This document shows positions 14,001 through 21,668 of a stretch of 36,531 nt of DNA, piece by piece. This DNA is from an uncultured delta proteobacterium. Its GTDB lineage: Bacteria; Myxococcota_A; UBA9160; JAFDET01. A program made the translations under genes and the position numbers. Below the pieces are notes generated by a model. That model saw nothing but the letters and a program-made list of their open reading frames with translations. It did no database searches and had not been told where the DNA came from. The stretch lies in assembly GCA_947260035.1 (NCBI GenBank), contig CAMYOO010000005.1, positions 1 to 36,531 of the forward strand, in the 5' to 3' direction. Within the stretch, counting starts at the first letter, position 1; each line of letters begins with the position of its first letter.

Positions 14001-14679
14001 GGGTCTCGCGCAAGCGCTTGTAGCGGGCCGCCTTGCGGGCCTGGCGCTCGATGGAGTTGATCTGGCGGCGGATCTCCCCCAGCACGTCGGTCACACGAAC
14101 CAGGTTCTGCTCGGTGGCCTGGAGCTTGCGCTCGGCCTCGCGGCGACGGGCCTTGTACTTGCTGATGCCCGCGGCCTCCTCGATCAGGATGCGCCGGTCA
14201 TCGGGCTTCGCCGAGACGATCGAGGCGATCTGTCCCTGCTCGACGATGGTGTAGCCCTTGGTGCCGATGCCGGTGTCGCGGAAGAAGTCCACCACGTCGC
14301 GCAGCCGCACCGGGGTCTTGTTGAGCAGGTACTCCGACTCGCCGGAGCGGTAGAGGCGCCGGGCGATCTGGATCTCGCTGTAGGCGGCGTAGGCCGGGGG
14401 CGCCGTCCCCACGGAGTTGTCGAAGGTGAGCACCACCTCCGCCATCGACACCGGGGCCCTGACCTCGGAGCCGGCGAAGATGACATCGTCCATGCCCTTG
14501 CCGCGCAGGCGGCGGGGCGACTGCTCGCCCATGGCCCAGCGCATGGCATCGACCACGTTGGACTTGCCACAGCCGTTGGGACCCACCACACCGGTGATCC
14601 CAGGCTTGAAGCTGAAGACGGTCTTGTCCACGAAGGACTTGAAGCCGCTGATCTGGAGGGACTTGATTCGCAAGTGCAC
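11062..14679 (-). CDS. smc: Chromosome segregation protein SMC
   Basis: SMC is the ATPase of the bacterial condensin that compacts and resolves chromosomes. The 1205-residue length is typical. The N-terminal head has Walker A GPNGCGKSNVVDAMRWAMGE at 33-52 and the conserved RLRGKGMDDVIFAGS. Two long coiled coils, rich in Glu, Arg, Leu and Ala, flank a hinge at about 500-660. The C-terminal head has the signature NLLSGGEKTLTAIALL near 1112 and Walker B FFLLDEVDAALDD near 1137. The GTG at 14679 has GGAAG six bases upstream; a TTG two codons later would give MRIKSLQISGFKSF, closer to family starts, so the true start may be 14673. Partners scpA/scpB are not in the window. Confidence 0.98.
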   Translation of the reverse strand: MHLRIKSLQISGFKSFVDKTVFSFKPGITGVVGPNGCGKSNVVDAMRWAMGEQSPRRLRGKGMDDVIFAGSEVRAPVSMAEVVLTFDNSVGTAPPAYAAYSEIQIARRLYRSGESEYLLNKTPVRLRDVVDFFRDTGIGTKGYTIVEQGQIASIVSAKPDDRRILIEEAAGISKYKARRREAERKLQATEQNLVRVTDVLGEIRRQINSIERQARKAARYKRLRETQRVLELTLAADDRRELVDGMDAARQTVDTRRDEVTALGANLAERELTLEKHRLALTERERILHQGDEALFELRSQIKDLEARISYETREREALALSVEQKGEERERLAERLRHEQGELETAESELQSLVGALSQETAAISAAEAEVRGATETLGTLEVERETANAALVDLLTRIARDEDRVASVDDRRAEMDQRLRSADDDLEVQQSEAARAEGEQSVLEEGLRNLLAERDRLMGSLREGLEALRAAQEEQREAGERLNAARERREMRRARHASLRELVDARQDLSAASRHLLEAGDPGLGIRALVRDAMDVPRELELAVGAVLAERADALVLERPEGVLAALEALRRSEAGRGTFLVELPADPASAGIVPLGESLLARVRPRPGFEGVAHALLASVNLVDDLAEVLRVYGGSRIPATFVTPAGDVLSPDGVVRGGGDAVGATAFSLVREVRELEGELDALDLEVTQTDAAARAAEQRAVSGADEVENLRNRHHTAALAVANHEKDLERTLERVKALGEAREDRVAQRAALLTDVDDSGLARERLVSGLEDARRRRGECQHALDGLGLRIGSAGREVQRLDGEFTQRRVEHAGRVAKRDRVHDLAARARVGVAETREWMERREREIGEAHARRAHLASSLEEAEQTLNARLGDEEQARASTSEKRASFEREAESVRTAEDEARALRGREGSSREALQQSELALRERELGLQHLEDQIRDKWGVDIATWTPPDPEAVVVADAAASEEEDEEAALAQLAARDVMQLSREERRERVDEVRRKLEALGEVNLGAIEEHEELAERFRFLSEQKADLETTVASLRDAITRINRTSRKRFRETFDAVNERFQKNYPRLFRGGKASLFMAEDEDVLEAGVDIQAQPPGKRLQNVNLLSGGEKTLTAIALLISLFQVRPSPFFLLDEVDAALDDANVGRFNEIVREMAEQSQFLVITHNKRTIEIADVLYGVTMEEKGVSKLVAVDLH

Positions 14680-14739
14680 CTCACGCTTCCGGGGAGGACC
14701 GGGCGTCGGAGAGAGCGGAGTCCTGGGGGGGACGCGAAA

Positions 14740-14769
14740 TAATTACCACCCCGGAGGGCGGGGATGCAA
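14740..14769 (-). promoter_or_regulatory. Predicted promoter for smc
   Basis: On the minus strand TTGCAT (14769-14764) is followed after 18 bases by TAATTA (14745-14740), about 60 bases before the smc start. The TAATTATTT stretch is one of the few AT-rich runs in this region. Confidence 0.5.
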
Positions 14770-14812
14770 GGGGCAAGTCACCCGGCGGCCACAGGGGAAG
14801 TCACCCCGCGGC
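14767..14812. repeat. Degenerate 23-bp tandem duplication over an ABC transporter stop codon
   Basis: Two adjacent 23-base units (14790-14812 and 14767-14789) match at about 19 of 23 positions by hand alignment. Each contains GGGTGACTT flanked by G and C runs, so each can fold as a short GGGG/CCCC hairpin. The TGA in the first unit is the stop codon of the ABC transporter ending at 14801. The two hairpins could act in termination or 3' end protection. Confidence 0.55.
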
Positions 14813-16651
14813 TACAGCCTCTCCCGCCTCCTGGGCGCCGTACTGGAGCTGGTAGAGGTGGTGATAGACCCCTCGGGCCTCGAGGAGCTCCTGGTGGCGG
14901 CCCTGCTCCACCACGCGGCCCTTGTGGAGCACGTAGATGCGGTCCACGTCCTGGATCGTGGACAGCCGATGCGCGATGGCGATGGCGGTCTTGCCCTCCA
15001 TCAGGGAGTGGATTCCCTGCTGGATGGCGACCTCGGTCTCGGTATCGATGGAGCTGGTGGCCTCGTCCAGCACCAGGACGTGCGCTCCGTGGGCCACGGC
15101 CCGGGCGAAGGACAGCAGCTGGCGCTGGCCGGTGGAGAGGTCCGTACCGCGCTCGCGCAGCTCCGTCTGGTAGCCGTCGGGCAGCTCCTCGAGGAAGCGG
15201 TGGGCCTCCACGCTGCGTGCCGCCAGCTCCAGGTCCGCCTGGGAGAGGTCGTCGCGCCCCAACCCGATGTTCTCGGCCACGCTGCCGCTGAACACGAACA
15301 CGTCCTGCAGGACCATGGCCACACGCCGGCGCAGCTCGGCCTGGGGCAGGTCGCGCAGATCCACGCCGTCGACGCGGATGGTCCCGCGCTGGGGCTCGTA
15401 CAGCCGGGTCAGCAGCTTGATGATCGAGGTCTTGCCGGCTCCGGTGTGGCCCACCAGCGCCACCTTCTCGCCCGGCGTTACGCAGAACGACACATCCTCC
15501 AGGATCCAGTCCTCGCCGCGGTACGCGAACCAGACGTTCTCGAAGGCGACCTCGCCCTTGCGCGCGGGGTCGCCCGCGGCGGGCTCCTCCACCCGGTCCA
15601 CCACCGCCGGCTCGATGTCCATGAGCTGGAAGATGCGCTCGGCGCTGGCCATGGAGGACTGCATCACCGAGTACTTGGCCGACAGGTCGCGCAGCGGCAT
15701 GAAGAAACGCCGCAGGTAGTCGAAGAAGCGGTACATGATGCCGACGCTGGCGAGTCCCGCGCCGGCGCCCAGCACGATGGCGAAAGTCAGGTTCTGCGCG
15801 ATTTCCACCACGGAGAAGAGCGCCGCCTCCCAACGGATCGAGCGCTGCCACGCGTCTCGGTGCAGGGAGTTCATCTCATCGAAGTCGCGGAAGTTGCGGC
15901 GCTCCCGGGTGAAGAGCTGCACCACCTTCATCCCGGTGATGGTCTCCTGGATCATGGTGTTGATGCGCGCGATGCGGATCCGCGTCTCGCGGAACGCGTC
16001 CCGCACGCGCATGCGGAAGATCACCGCGCACACGATCAGCACCGGAACCACCAGGAAGGTCCACAGGGCCAGCTTGGCGTTCAGGGCGAAGAGCACGCTG
16101 GCGATGATGAGCATCTTGATCACGTCGGTGACCAGCGTGACGATGCCCGACGAGAACATCTCGGTGATGTTCTCCACGTCGTTGGTGGCGCGCGTCACCA
16201 GCCGACCCACCGGGTAGGAATCGAAGAAGCCCAGGTGCAGCTTCTGGATCTGCCCGAAGACATCGCGGCGCAGGTCGCGCATGGCGTGCTGCCCGGTCCA
16301 GGCCATCACGTAGAGGTTCAGGAACTGGAAGCCCGCCAGGAGCACCACCGTGCACAGGTACAGTACAGTCAGCCACAGGATCGGCGGGAAGCCACCGGGC
16401 GCGTCCAGCAGCGCGTTCAGACCGCTGCCCGCGGAGGCCACCTCGCCGCCGAAGACCCGGTCGAGGCCCGTGGCGATGATCCAGGCTGGCGCCAGCTCGA
16501 GCGCCGTGAGCGGGAAGACCAGCGACAGCGAGAGGGTCACCTGCCAGGTGTAGGGCCGGATGTAGGGCCACAGGCGCGTGAGCAGGCGCGAGTCGTAGGC
16601 CTTGCCCAGCGCCTCCTCGTCGTGGAACGGATCGAGGGGAGGCGCGCTCAC
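14801..16651 (-). CDS. ABC exporter half-transporter B (canonical Walker B subunit)
   Basis: This 616-residue protein fuses a six-helix ABC exporter membrane domain (about 20-335) to an ATP-binding domain (about 365-605). Walker A is GHTGAGKTSIIK near 400, the Q-loop region is AMVLQDVFVFSG, the signature is LSTGQRQLL near 503 (not the usual LSGGQ), Walker B is VLVLDEATSSID near 523 with the catalytic Glu intact, and the H-loop is AIAHRLS. The GTG at 16651 overlaps the stop of the upstream exporter gene by GTGA, so the two are probably made together as a heterodimer. An open frame runs far upstream of this GTG, but that part is a shadow of subunit A. The substrate is unknown; lipid or drug export is typical of the family. 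Confidence 0.93.
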   Translation of the reverse strand: MSAPPLDPFHDEEALGKAYDSRLLTRLWPYIRPYTWQVTLSLSLVFPLTALELAPAWIIATGLDRVFGGEVASAGSGLNALLDAPGGFPPILWLTVLYLCTVVLLAGFQFLNLYVMAWTGQHAMRDLRRDVFGQIQKLHLGFFDSYPVGRLVTRATNDVENITEMFSSGIVTLVTDVIKMLIIASVLFALNAKLALWTFLVVPVLIVCAVIFRMRVRDAFRETRIRIARINTMIQETITGMKVVQLFTRERRNFRDFDEMNSLHRDAWQRSIRWEAALFSVVEIAQNLTFAIVLGAGAGLASVGIMYRFFDYLRRFFMPLRDLSAKYSVMQSSMASAERIFQLMDIEPAVVDRVEEPAAGDPARKGEVAFENVWFAYRGEDWILEDVSFCVTPGEKVALVGHTGAGKTSIIKLLTRLYEPQRGTIRVDGVDLRDLPQAELRRRVAMVLQDVFVFSGSVAENIGLGRDDLSQADLELAARSVEAHRFLEELPDGYQTELRERGTDLSTGQRQLLSFARAVAHGAHVLVLDEATSSIDTETEVAIQQGIHSLMEGKTAIAIAHRLSTIQDVDRIYVLHKGRVVEQGRHQELLEARGVYHHLYQLQYGAQEAGEAVAAG

Positions 16652-18447
16652 GCCACGGCCTCGTCCAGCGCGTCTTCCAGCGCCTGCTGGCGGGCCAGGC
16701 GTGCGTAGAAGCCGCCGTGGACCAGCAGCTCCTTGTGGGTGCCGCGCTCGCTGATCGCACCGTCGGCGAGCACGATGATCTGGTCGCACTCGCGCACGCT
16801 GGAGATGCGGTGCGAGATCACCACCACCGTGCGCCCGGCGAAGACCTCGGCCAGCTCGCGCTGGATGGCCTCCTCGGTAGCGGCGTCCACGCTGGACAGC
16901 GTGTCGTCCAGGATCAGGATGCCGGGCTCCATGGCCAGGGCACGAGCCAGGGCCGCTCGCTGACGCTGGCCACCGGACAGCATCACCCCGCGCTCGCCCA
17001 CCACCGTGGCCAGCCCGTGGGGCAGCTCGGAGAGGTCCTTGGCCAGCTGGGCGCGCTCCACGGCCAGCGCCACGCGCCCCGAGTCGGTTTCCGGCAGGCC
17101 GAAGGCCACGTTGTCGGCGAGGCTCATGGAGAACAGGAACGAGTCCTGGGGCACCATCGCGATACCGGCGCGCAGGGTCATGAGCGGAAGCCGGTTCAGG
17201 TCGACGCCGTCGATCAAGACGCAGCCGTCGTCCACCTCGTAGAGCCGCGGAATGACCGAGGCCAGGGTGCTCTTGCCGGACCCCACTGGCCCCACCACAC
17301 CCAGGGTCGACCCGGCCGGCACGTGGAACGAGACGTCGCGCAGCGCGGGTTCGCGATCGGCGCCTGGGTACGCGAAGGTCAGGTTCCGGAACTCGATCTC
17401 GCCGCGCAGGGCGTCCACGTCCGCGAGATCGCCGCGGTCGGCGATGGACGGCTCGGTGGCCAGCACCTCGTCGATGCGCTGCATGGCGGCCGCGCCGCGC
17501 TGCACCAGCGAGAAGACCCAGCCCATGATGAACGTCGGGAAGGTCAGGTTCCAGATGTAGACGGCGAACATCATGAACTCGCCCTTGGTGAGCGTGCCCT
17601 GGGCGATCTTGTGGCCGCCCACCAGCAGCACCAGGCCCATGCCCAGGGCCGGCAGCAGCCCCACGATGGCAGGCATCGCCCCGTTGACCCGCACCAGACC
17701 CATGTGGCGGTTGAAGAGCTCCTGGTTGGCGCGCGCGAAGCGCTTCGCCGTCACCCGTTCCATGGCGTAGGTCTTCACCACGGCGATCCCGGAGATCGTC
17801 TCCTGCAGGTGGTTGGAGAGGTCCGCCAGGCCCTCCTGCACGGCGATGTTGGCCCGGAACATGAGGCGGCCGAAGGCCCGCGCGATGAACACGAACAGGA
17901 AGTACGGCGCCACCACCAGCAGCGTCAGCAGCGGGTCGAAGAACGCCATGGCGATCAGCACGCCCACCAGCATCACCGGGGTCTGCACCACCGAGAGCAG
18001 GCCCGGCCCCAGCATCAGCCGCACCGAGTTCAGGTCGTTCACGCAGCGGCTCATGATGTCGCCGGTACGCCAGCCGAAGTAGAAGGACTGCGGCAGGCGC
18101 TGGAGATGGGCGAAGAGATCGTTGCGGATCTCGTACTCCACCTCGCGGCCGGCGCTGAAGACCAGCTCGCGCGAGAAGTAGCGCAGCGCCCCGGACAGCA
18201 GCGCCACGATCCCGATCCACAGGGCCTGGCGCGCCAGATCCGGGCCGCTCTGCTCGCCGATCGCGTCGACGCCGCGCCCCACCATGATGGGGATCGCCAC
18301 GAAGCAGCCCACGTAGGCCAGGGTGATGACGGCCCAGATCCCGTAGTAGCGGCCGTTGCGGCGGATGTAGACCGAGAGCCGCGCGATCGCGGCGCGAACG
18401 TCGCTGCGGCCCTCGCGGGCGGCGGCGATGTCGGAAGCGGCGCTCAC
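16648..18447 (-). CDS. ABC exporter half-transporter A (degenerate Walker B subunit)
   Basis: This 599-residue half-transporter has an exporter membrane domain (about 20-330) and an ATP-binding domain (about 355-585). Walker A is GPVGSGKSTLAS near 387, the Q-loop region is AMVPQDSFLFSM, the signature is LSGGQRQRAAL near 487 (canonical), and the H-loop is VISHRISS. Walker B reads ILILDDTLSSVD: the catalytic Glu is replaced by Asp. With partner B's LSTGQ signature this predicts one degenerate and one working ATP site, as in TM287/288-type heterodimers. The GTG at 18447 overlaps the upstream glycosyltransferase stop by GTGA, and the stop overlaps subunit B in the same way, forming a three-gene unit. 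Confidence 0.94.
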   Translation of the reverse strand: MSAASDIAAAREGRSDVRAAIARLSVYIRRNGRYYGIWAVITLAYVGCFVAIPIMVGRGVDAIGEQSGPDLARQALWIGIVALLSGALRYFSRELVFSAGREVEYEIRNDLFAHLQRLPQSFYFGWRTGDIMSRCVNDLNSVRLMLGPGLLSVVQTPVMLVGVLIAMAFFDPLLTLLVVAPYFLFVFIARAFGRLMFRANIAVQEGLADLSNHLQETISGIAVVKTYAMERVTAKRFARANQELFNRHMGLVRVNGAMPAIVGLLPALGMGLVLLVGGHKIAQGTLTKGEFMMFAVYIWNLTFPTFIMGWVFSLVQRGAAAMQRIDEVLATEPSIADRGDLADVDALRGEIEFRNLTFAYPGADREPALRDVSFHVPAGSTLGVVGPVGSGKSTLASVIPRLYEVDDGCVLIDGVDLNRLPLMTLRAGIAMVPQDSFLFSMSLADNVAFGLPETDSGRVALAVERAQLAKDLSELPHGLATVVGERGVMLSGGQRQRAALARALAMEPGILILDDTLSSVDAATEEAIQRELAEVFAGRTVVVISHRISSVRECDQIIVLADGAISERGTHKELLVHGGFYARLARQQALEDALDEAVA

Positions 18448-19109
18448 CCGGCGTACCAGCCGGCCAGACGCTGCCGGTCGAGCCCCAGGCGCCAGCCCAA
18501 CAGGGCCAGCCAGTTGCGCAGCATCTGGCGGAAGACGCGGCCCTGGTAGCGCCGCGCCGAGGTCTCCACGGCCAGGGGCAGCCGCACCAGCCGGCCATGC
18601 CGTTTCATCTCTCGCGCCAGGTCCAGGTCCTCCATGATCGGCGCCTGGGGAACGCCGCCCATCGCATCCAGGACGTCCCGGCGCACGAAGACCGCCTGGT
18701 CACCATACGGCAGCCCGAAGAGCGCGACCCGCAGCCGCGCCCCCCACTCCACGATCCGCAGTCCCGGCCCCGTCGCGTCGAACTTCAGCCGGAAGCAGCC
18801 GCCGGCCACCCCCGGATCGCGGCAGGCCGACTCCAGCGCCTGGTCCCAACCCTCCGGCAGGCGGGTGTCCGCGTGCAGGAAGAGCAGAACCTCGCCGGCG
18901 GCCAACCGGCTGCCGGCCTCGAGCTGGCCGGCACGGCCCGGAGGCGCCTCCAGGAGCCGTGCGCCCGCTTCCACGGCCCGATGGGCCGTGGCGTCCCGGC
19001 TTCCGCCGTCCACCACCCAGACCTCTACATCCTGGGCGCGCGCGCTGGCGACCGCGGCTGCCACCGAGCCCTCTTCGTCGAGGCTGGGGATCACGACCGC
19101 AATCTTCAC
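18444..19109 (-). CDS. Glycosyltransferase family 2, TIGR04283-like
   Basis: This 221-residue GT-A fold enzyme starts at GTG 19109 with VKIAVVIPSLDEEGSV. It has the nucleotide-sugar motifs VVDGGSRDATAHRA and LLFLHADTRLPEGWD (the DxD-equivalent HADT), the acceptor-region motif PYGDQAVFVRR, and PIMEDLDLAREMKRHG. These fit the short family often annotated as rSAM/selenodomain-associated transferase 2 (TIGR04283). Sugar donor and acceptor are unknown. Longer upstream frames run antisense through purM and are rejected. It overlaps the exporter gene downstream by GTGA, which suggests it modifies something the exporter moves, but that link is inferred. It is divergent from purM with 54 bases between the two starts. 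Confidence 0.9.
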   Translation of the reverse strand: MKIAVVIPSLDEEGSVAAAVASARAQDVEVWVVDGGSRDATAHRAVEAGARLLEAPPGRAGQLEAGSRLAAGEVLLFLHADTRLPEGWDQALESACRDPGVAGGCFRLKFDATGPGLRIVEWGARLRVALFGLPYGDQAVFVRRDVLDAMGGVPQAPIMEDLDLAREMKRHGRLVRLPLAVETSARRYQGRVFRQMLRNWLALLGWRLGLDRQRLAGWYAG

Positions 19110-19127
19110 GGGCCGACGGTAGCTGAT

Positions 19128-19157
19128 TTGACAGCGGGCCGACCCTTCCCGTATCCA
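19128..19157 (+). promoter_or_regulatory. Predicted promoter for purM, close to the start codon
   Basis: A perfect TTGACA (19128-19133) is followed after 18 bases by TATCCA (19152-19157). The purM GTG begins at 19164, about where transcription should start, and no ribosome-binding site fits between. The transcript may be leaderless or nearly so. Confidence 0.5.
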
Positions 19158-19163
19158 TCGTCC

Positions 19164-20264
19164 GTGCCCCCCCGAAAGAAGCGCGACGCAGACGAGGGCT
19201 CCGCTCCCGCCTATGCACAGGCCGGGGTCGACCTGGACCACGACGAGGGCTTCGTCGATGAGATCCAGGAGATCGCGCGCTCGACGTTCCGGCCCGAGGT
19301 GCTCTCGAACATCGGGGGCTTCGCAGGCCTGTTCAAGACGCCCGATCGCTACACGGAGCCGGTCCTGGTGGCGGGCGCCGACGGCGTGGGAACCAAGCTG
19401 CTGCTGGCGGCGCGGGTCGGACGCTACGACACCGTGGGCATCGACTGCGTGGCGATGGTGGTGAACGACCTGGTGGTGCAAGGGGCCGAGCCGCTGGTCT
19501 TCCTGGACTACCTGGCCATGGGGGAGCACGACCCCGAGATCGCCGCCGAGGCCCTGCGCGGGCTGGCCGAGGGCTGCAAGCGCGCCGGCTGCGCCCTGCT
19601 CGGCGGCGAGACGGCCACCATGCCCGGCGTCTACCCCAAGGGCGAGCTGGAACTGGTGGGCTTCGGTGTGGGCGTGGTGGAGCGGGAACGGGTGATCGAC
19701 GGCTCGTCCATCCGCGTGGGCGACGTCATCATCGGCGTCGCCTCGGGCGGCCTGCACAGCAACGGCTTCTCCCTGGTGCGCTCCCTGGTGGACGAGGGGC
19801 TGGCCGCCGAGCGCTTCGGACTCTTCGACGAGGTGGACGAGCTCAACACCTCGCTGGCCAGCGCGCTGCTGTCTCCCACCCGCATCTACGTCAAGCCGGT
19901 CCTCAACCTGCTGCGCGACTTCGAGCTGCACGGCATCGTGCACGTCACCGGCGGCGGCTTCGAGGGCAACCTGCCGCGGGTGCTGCCCGAGGGCCTGTGC
20001 GCGCGGGTCGACCCCGAGAGCTGGCCGCGGCCCGGCATCTTCACCTGGATCCAGCGCCAGAAGGAGATCTCCGACGGCGAGATGCTGCGGGTGTTCAACT
20101 GCGGCGTCGGCCTGGTGGTCTTCGTCCCCGAGGAGCAGTCGGAAGACGTGGCCGATCGCCTACGCGCCTTGGGCGAGCGGCCCTACCGCATCGGCCGCGT
20201 CGAACGCCGCGACGACGGCGAGCCCGCGCTGATCTTCGAGCGCGGCGCCGCGATCCCCGACTGA
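19164..20264 (+). CDS. purM: Phosphoribosylformylglycinamidine cyclo-ligase
   Basis: PurM (AIR synthetase) closes the imidazole ring in purine synthesis, turning FGAM into AIR with ATP. The 366 residues are slightly longer than E. coli PurM because of a charged N-terminal extension. Family motifs are GADGVGTKLLLA at 71-82, GIDCVAMVVNDLVVQGAEPL, the ATP-binding LLGGETATMPGVYP, VASGGLHSNGFSLVR, and HVTGGGFEGNLPRVLPEG. The GTG at 19164 is the only reasonable start, as longer upstream frames are antisense to the glycosyltransferase. The stop overlaps the next ATG (TGATG). PurN often follows purM elsewhere but is not present here. Confidence 0.97.
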   Translation: MPPRKKRDADEGSAPAYAQAGVDLDHDEGFVDEIQEIARSTFRPEVLSNIGGFAGLFKTPDRYTEPVLVAGADGVGTKLLLAARVGRYDTVGIDCVAMVVNDLVVQGAEPLVFLDYLAMGEHDPEIAAEALRGLAEGCKRAGCALLGGETATMPGVYPKGELELVGFGVGVVERERVIDGSSIRVGDVIIGVASGGLHSNGFSLVRSLVDEGLAAERFGLFDEVDELNTSLASALLSPTRIYVKPVLNLLRDFELHGIVHVTGGGFEGNLPRVLPEGLCARVDPESWPRPGIFTWIQRQKEISDGEMLRVFNCGVGLVVFVPEEQSEDVADRLRALGERPYRIGRVERRDDGEPALIFERGAAIPD

Positions 20265-21628
20265 TGCCCGACCTCCCCGCCTCGGGACGCAGCCATCTGC
20301 GAGCTCGACGCTGGGACGTCCTGGTGCTGGGCGGCGCCCTGCCCGGCCTGGTGGCGGCGGCGCGGCTCTGCATGGCCGGCCACCGGGTCCTGGTGATCGA
20401 AGAAGAAGCGGCGGCCCAGACGTTCGAGCCTCTGCGCGAGCCCTTCCTGCTCACCGGCGCCGTGGGCCAGGGGCTCCTGGCCGGGGTCCTGCGCGACCTG
20501 AACGTCCCGCTGATCGAGCTGCGCCGCCTGGAGCAGAGCCCGCTGGCCTTCCAGGTGGTGACGCCCGACGCTCGCATCGACGTGGGATCGCCCACGCGCA
20601 CGGCGGAGGAGCTGGTGGCCTGGGGCCTGGCCAAGCCGGACACGGCCCAAGCGCTGCTGCGCGCGCTGGTCCGCGCTGCAGCCGCGGAGCACGATGCCAT
20701 GCTGACCGCGCCCGTGGTGCGGGCCGGCGGCTTGCGCCGACTGGGGCGCGGCGCGGCGGCGCCGTCCACCCGCCACGCGAGAGGCATGCCGGCGGAGGCC
20801 GCCTCGGCGCCGCCGGAGCTGGCCCCCTTCTTCGACGCGCAGGTCCGCGCACTGTCGAACCTGGCGGAAGCGGACCCGGGCCCCGAGGCGCGCGCGCGCC
20901 TGCTGGGCGCCGTGCTCGAAGGCGGCGCCACGTTCCCGTCGGCGGAGACGACGCTGCGCGGGCTGCTGCGGGCACGCATCCGCGCCCTGCACGGAGAGTT
21001 CAAGAGCATGCCCGGCGGGTTCGAGCTGGTCTCGGCCGACGCCGAGCCGGGTGTCGCACCGGCGCGCTCGACCGATCTCTGGCTCGGCCGCGCGCTGGTC
21101 GTCAACGTCCCCCGCGGACTGCTGGCCCGCGCGCTGCGCGAGACCGATGCCCCGGTCCCGGAAATTCTGGACGTGGAGGAGCCCCGCGGGCGGCGGGCGC
21201 GCGTGCACCTGCGCACGCGCCGCGCGGTAATCCCTGAGGGCATGGCGCGCCGGATCATCCGCGTCGATGGAAAGCGCGTGATCACGATTTCCGCCTACCC
21301 GGCGAGCCCGACCTCGGACGTGGTGGACGTGGTCGCCGGCGCAGTCGGGGCGAGTGGGGACGAGATCGAGACCGCCGTCCTCGAGCTGATGCCCTTCTGC
21401 GAGGGTCGACTGGTGCGCCACCCCACGCCCGAGCCGCTCTGGGACGACGACGACGCCCTCGAGGACCCTTCCCACAGCGCGGCCTGGCCGGGCGAGGTGG
21501 AGATCCGCCTGGCCGCGCGGCCGCGGGTCTACCAGCTTCCGCGCGCGGGACTCGCGGGGCTGGGCGTCGAGGGGGACGTCTTGCTGGGCTGGCGCGGTGC
21601 GGAGCGGATCTCCGCCGATCTCGGATAG
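20264..21628 (+). CDS. Rossmann-fold FAD/NAD-type protein of unknown function
   Basis: This 454-residue protein begins at an ATG overlapping the purM stop by one base. After a short basic lead, WDVLVLGGALPGLVAAARL and AGHRVLVIEEE form the beta-alpha-beta start of an FAD/NAD-binding fold as in phytoene-desaturase-like or amine-oxidase-like oxidoreductases. The nucleotide loop reads GGALPG, so the central Gly of GxGxxG is Ala. A Pro/Ala-rich, probably disordered segment lies near residues 165-190. The C-terminal half contains VDGKRVITISAYPASP and ends near LLGWRGAERISADLG. I do not recognise a substrate motif. It may be a degenerate oxidoreductase; coupling to purM is positional only. Confidence 0.8.
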   Translation: MPDLPASGRSHLRARRWDVLVLGGALPGLVAAARLCMAGHRVLVIEEEAAAQTFEPLREPFLLTGAVGQGLLAGVLRDLNVPLIELRRLEQSPLAFQVVTPDARIDVGSPTRTAEELVAWGLAKPDTAQALLRALVRAAAAEHDAMLTAPVVRAGGLRRLGRGAAAPSTRHARGMPAEAASAPPELAPFFDAQVRALSNLAEADPGPEARARLLGAVLEGGATFPSAETTLRGLLRARIRALHGEFKSMPGGFELVSADAEPGVAPARSTDLWLGRALVVNVPRGLLARALRETDAPVPEILDVEEPRGRRARVHLRTRRAVIPEGMARRIIRVDGKRVITISAYPASPTSDVVDVVAGAVGASGDEIETAVLELMPFCEGRLVRHPTPEPLWDDDDALEDPSHSAAWPGEVEIRLAARPRVYQLPRAGLAGLGVEGDVLLGWRGAERISADLG

Positions 21629-21668
21629 CCGGGTGTCTCCCCCGGGAGGCGCCGCGTCGGCCTGAGCC

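Noticed and set aside
11038-14742. Plus-strand open frame of 1234 codons opposite smc
   Set aside because: It mirrors smc exactly on the other strand, has no recognisable domain, and is rich in His, Gln, Leu and Ala as expected for the complement of GC-biased codons.
16652-18598. Upstream extension of the exporter B frame, suggesting one 1265-residue protein
   Set aside because: The extension is a low-complexity Arg/Gly/Ala shadow of exporter A, whose own frame has all expected motifs. GTG 16651 gives a complete half-transporter.
19110-19943. Upstream 278-codon extension of the TIGR04283-like glycosyltransferase frame
   Set aside because: The extension is antisense to purM. The family start VKIAVVIPSLDEE lies at GTG 19109.
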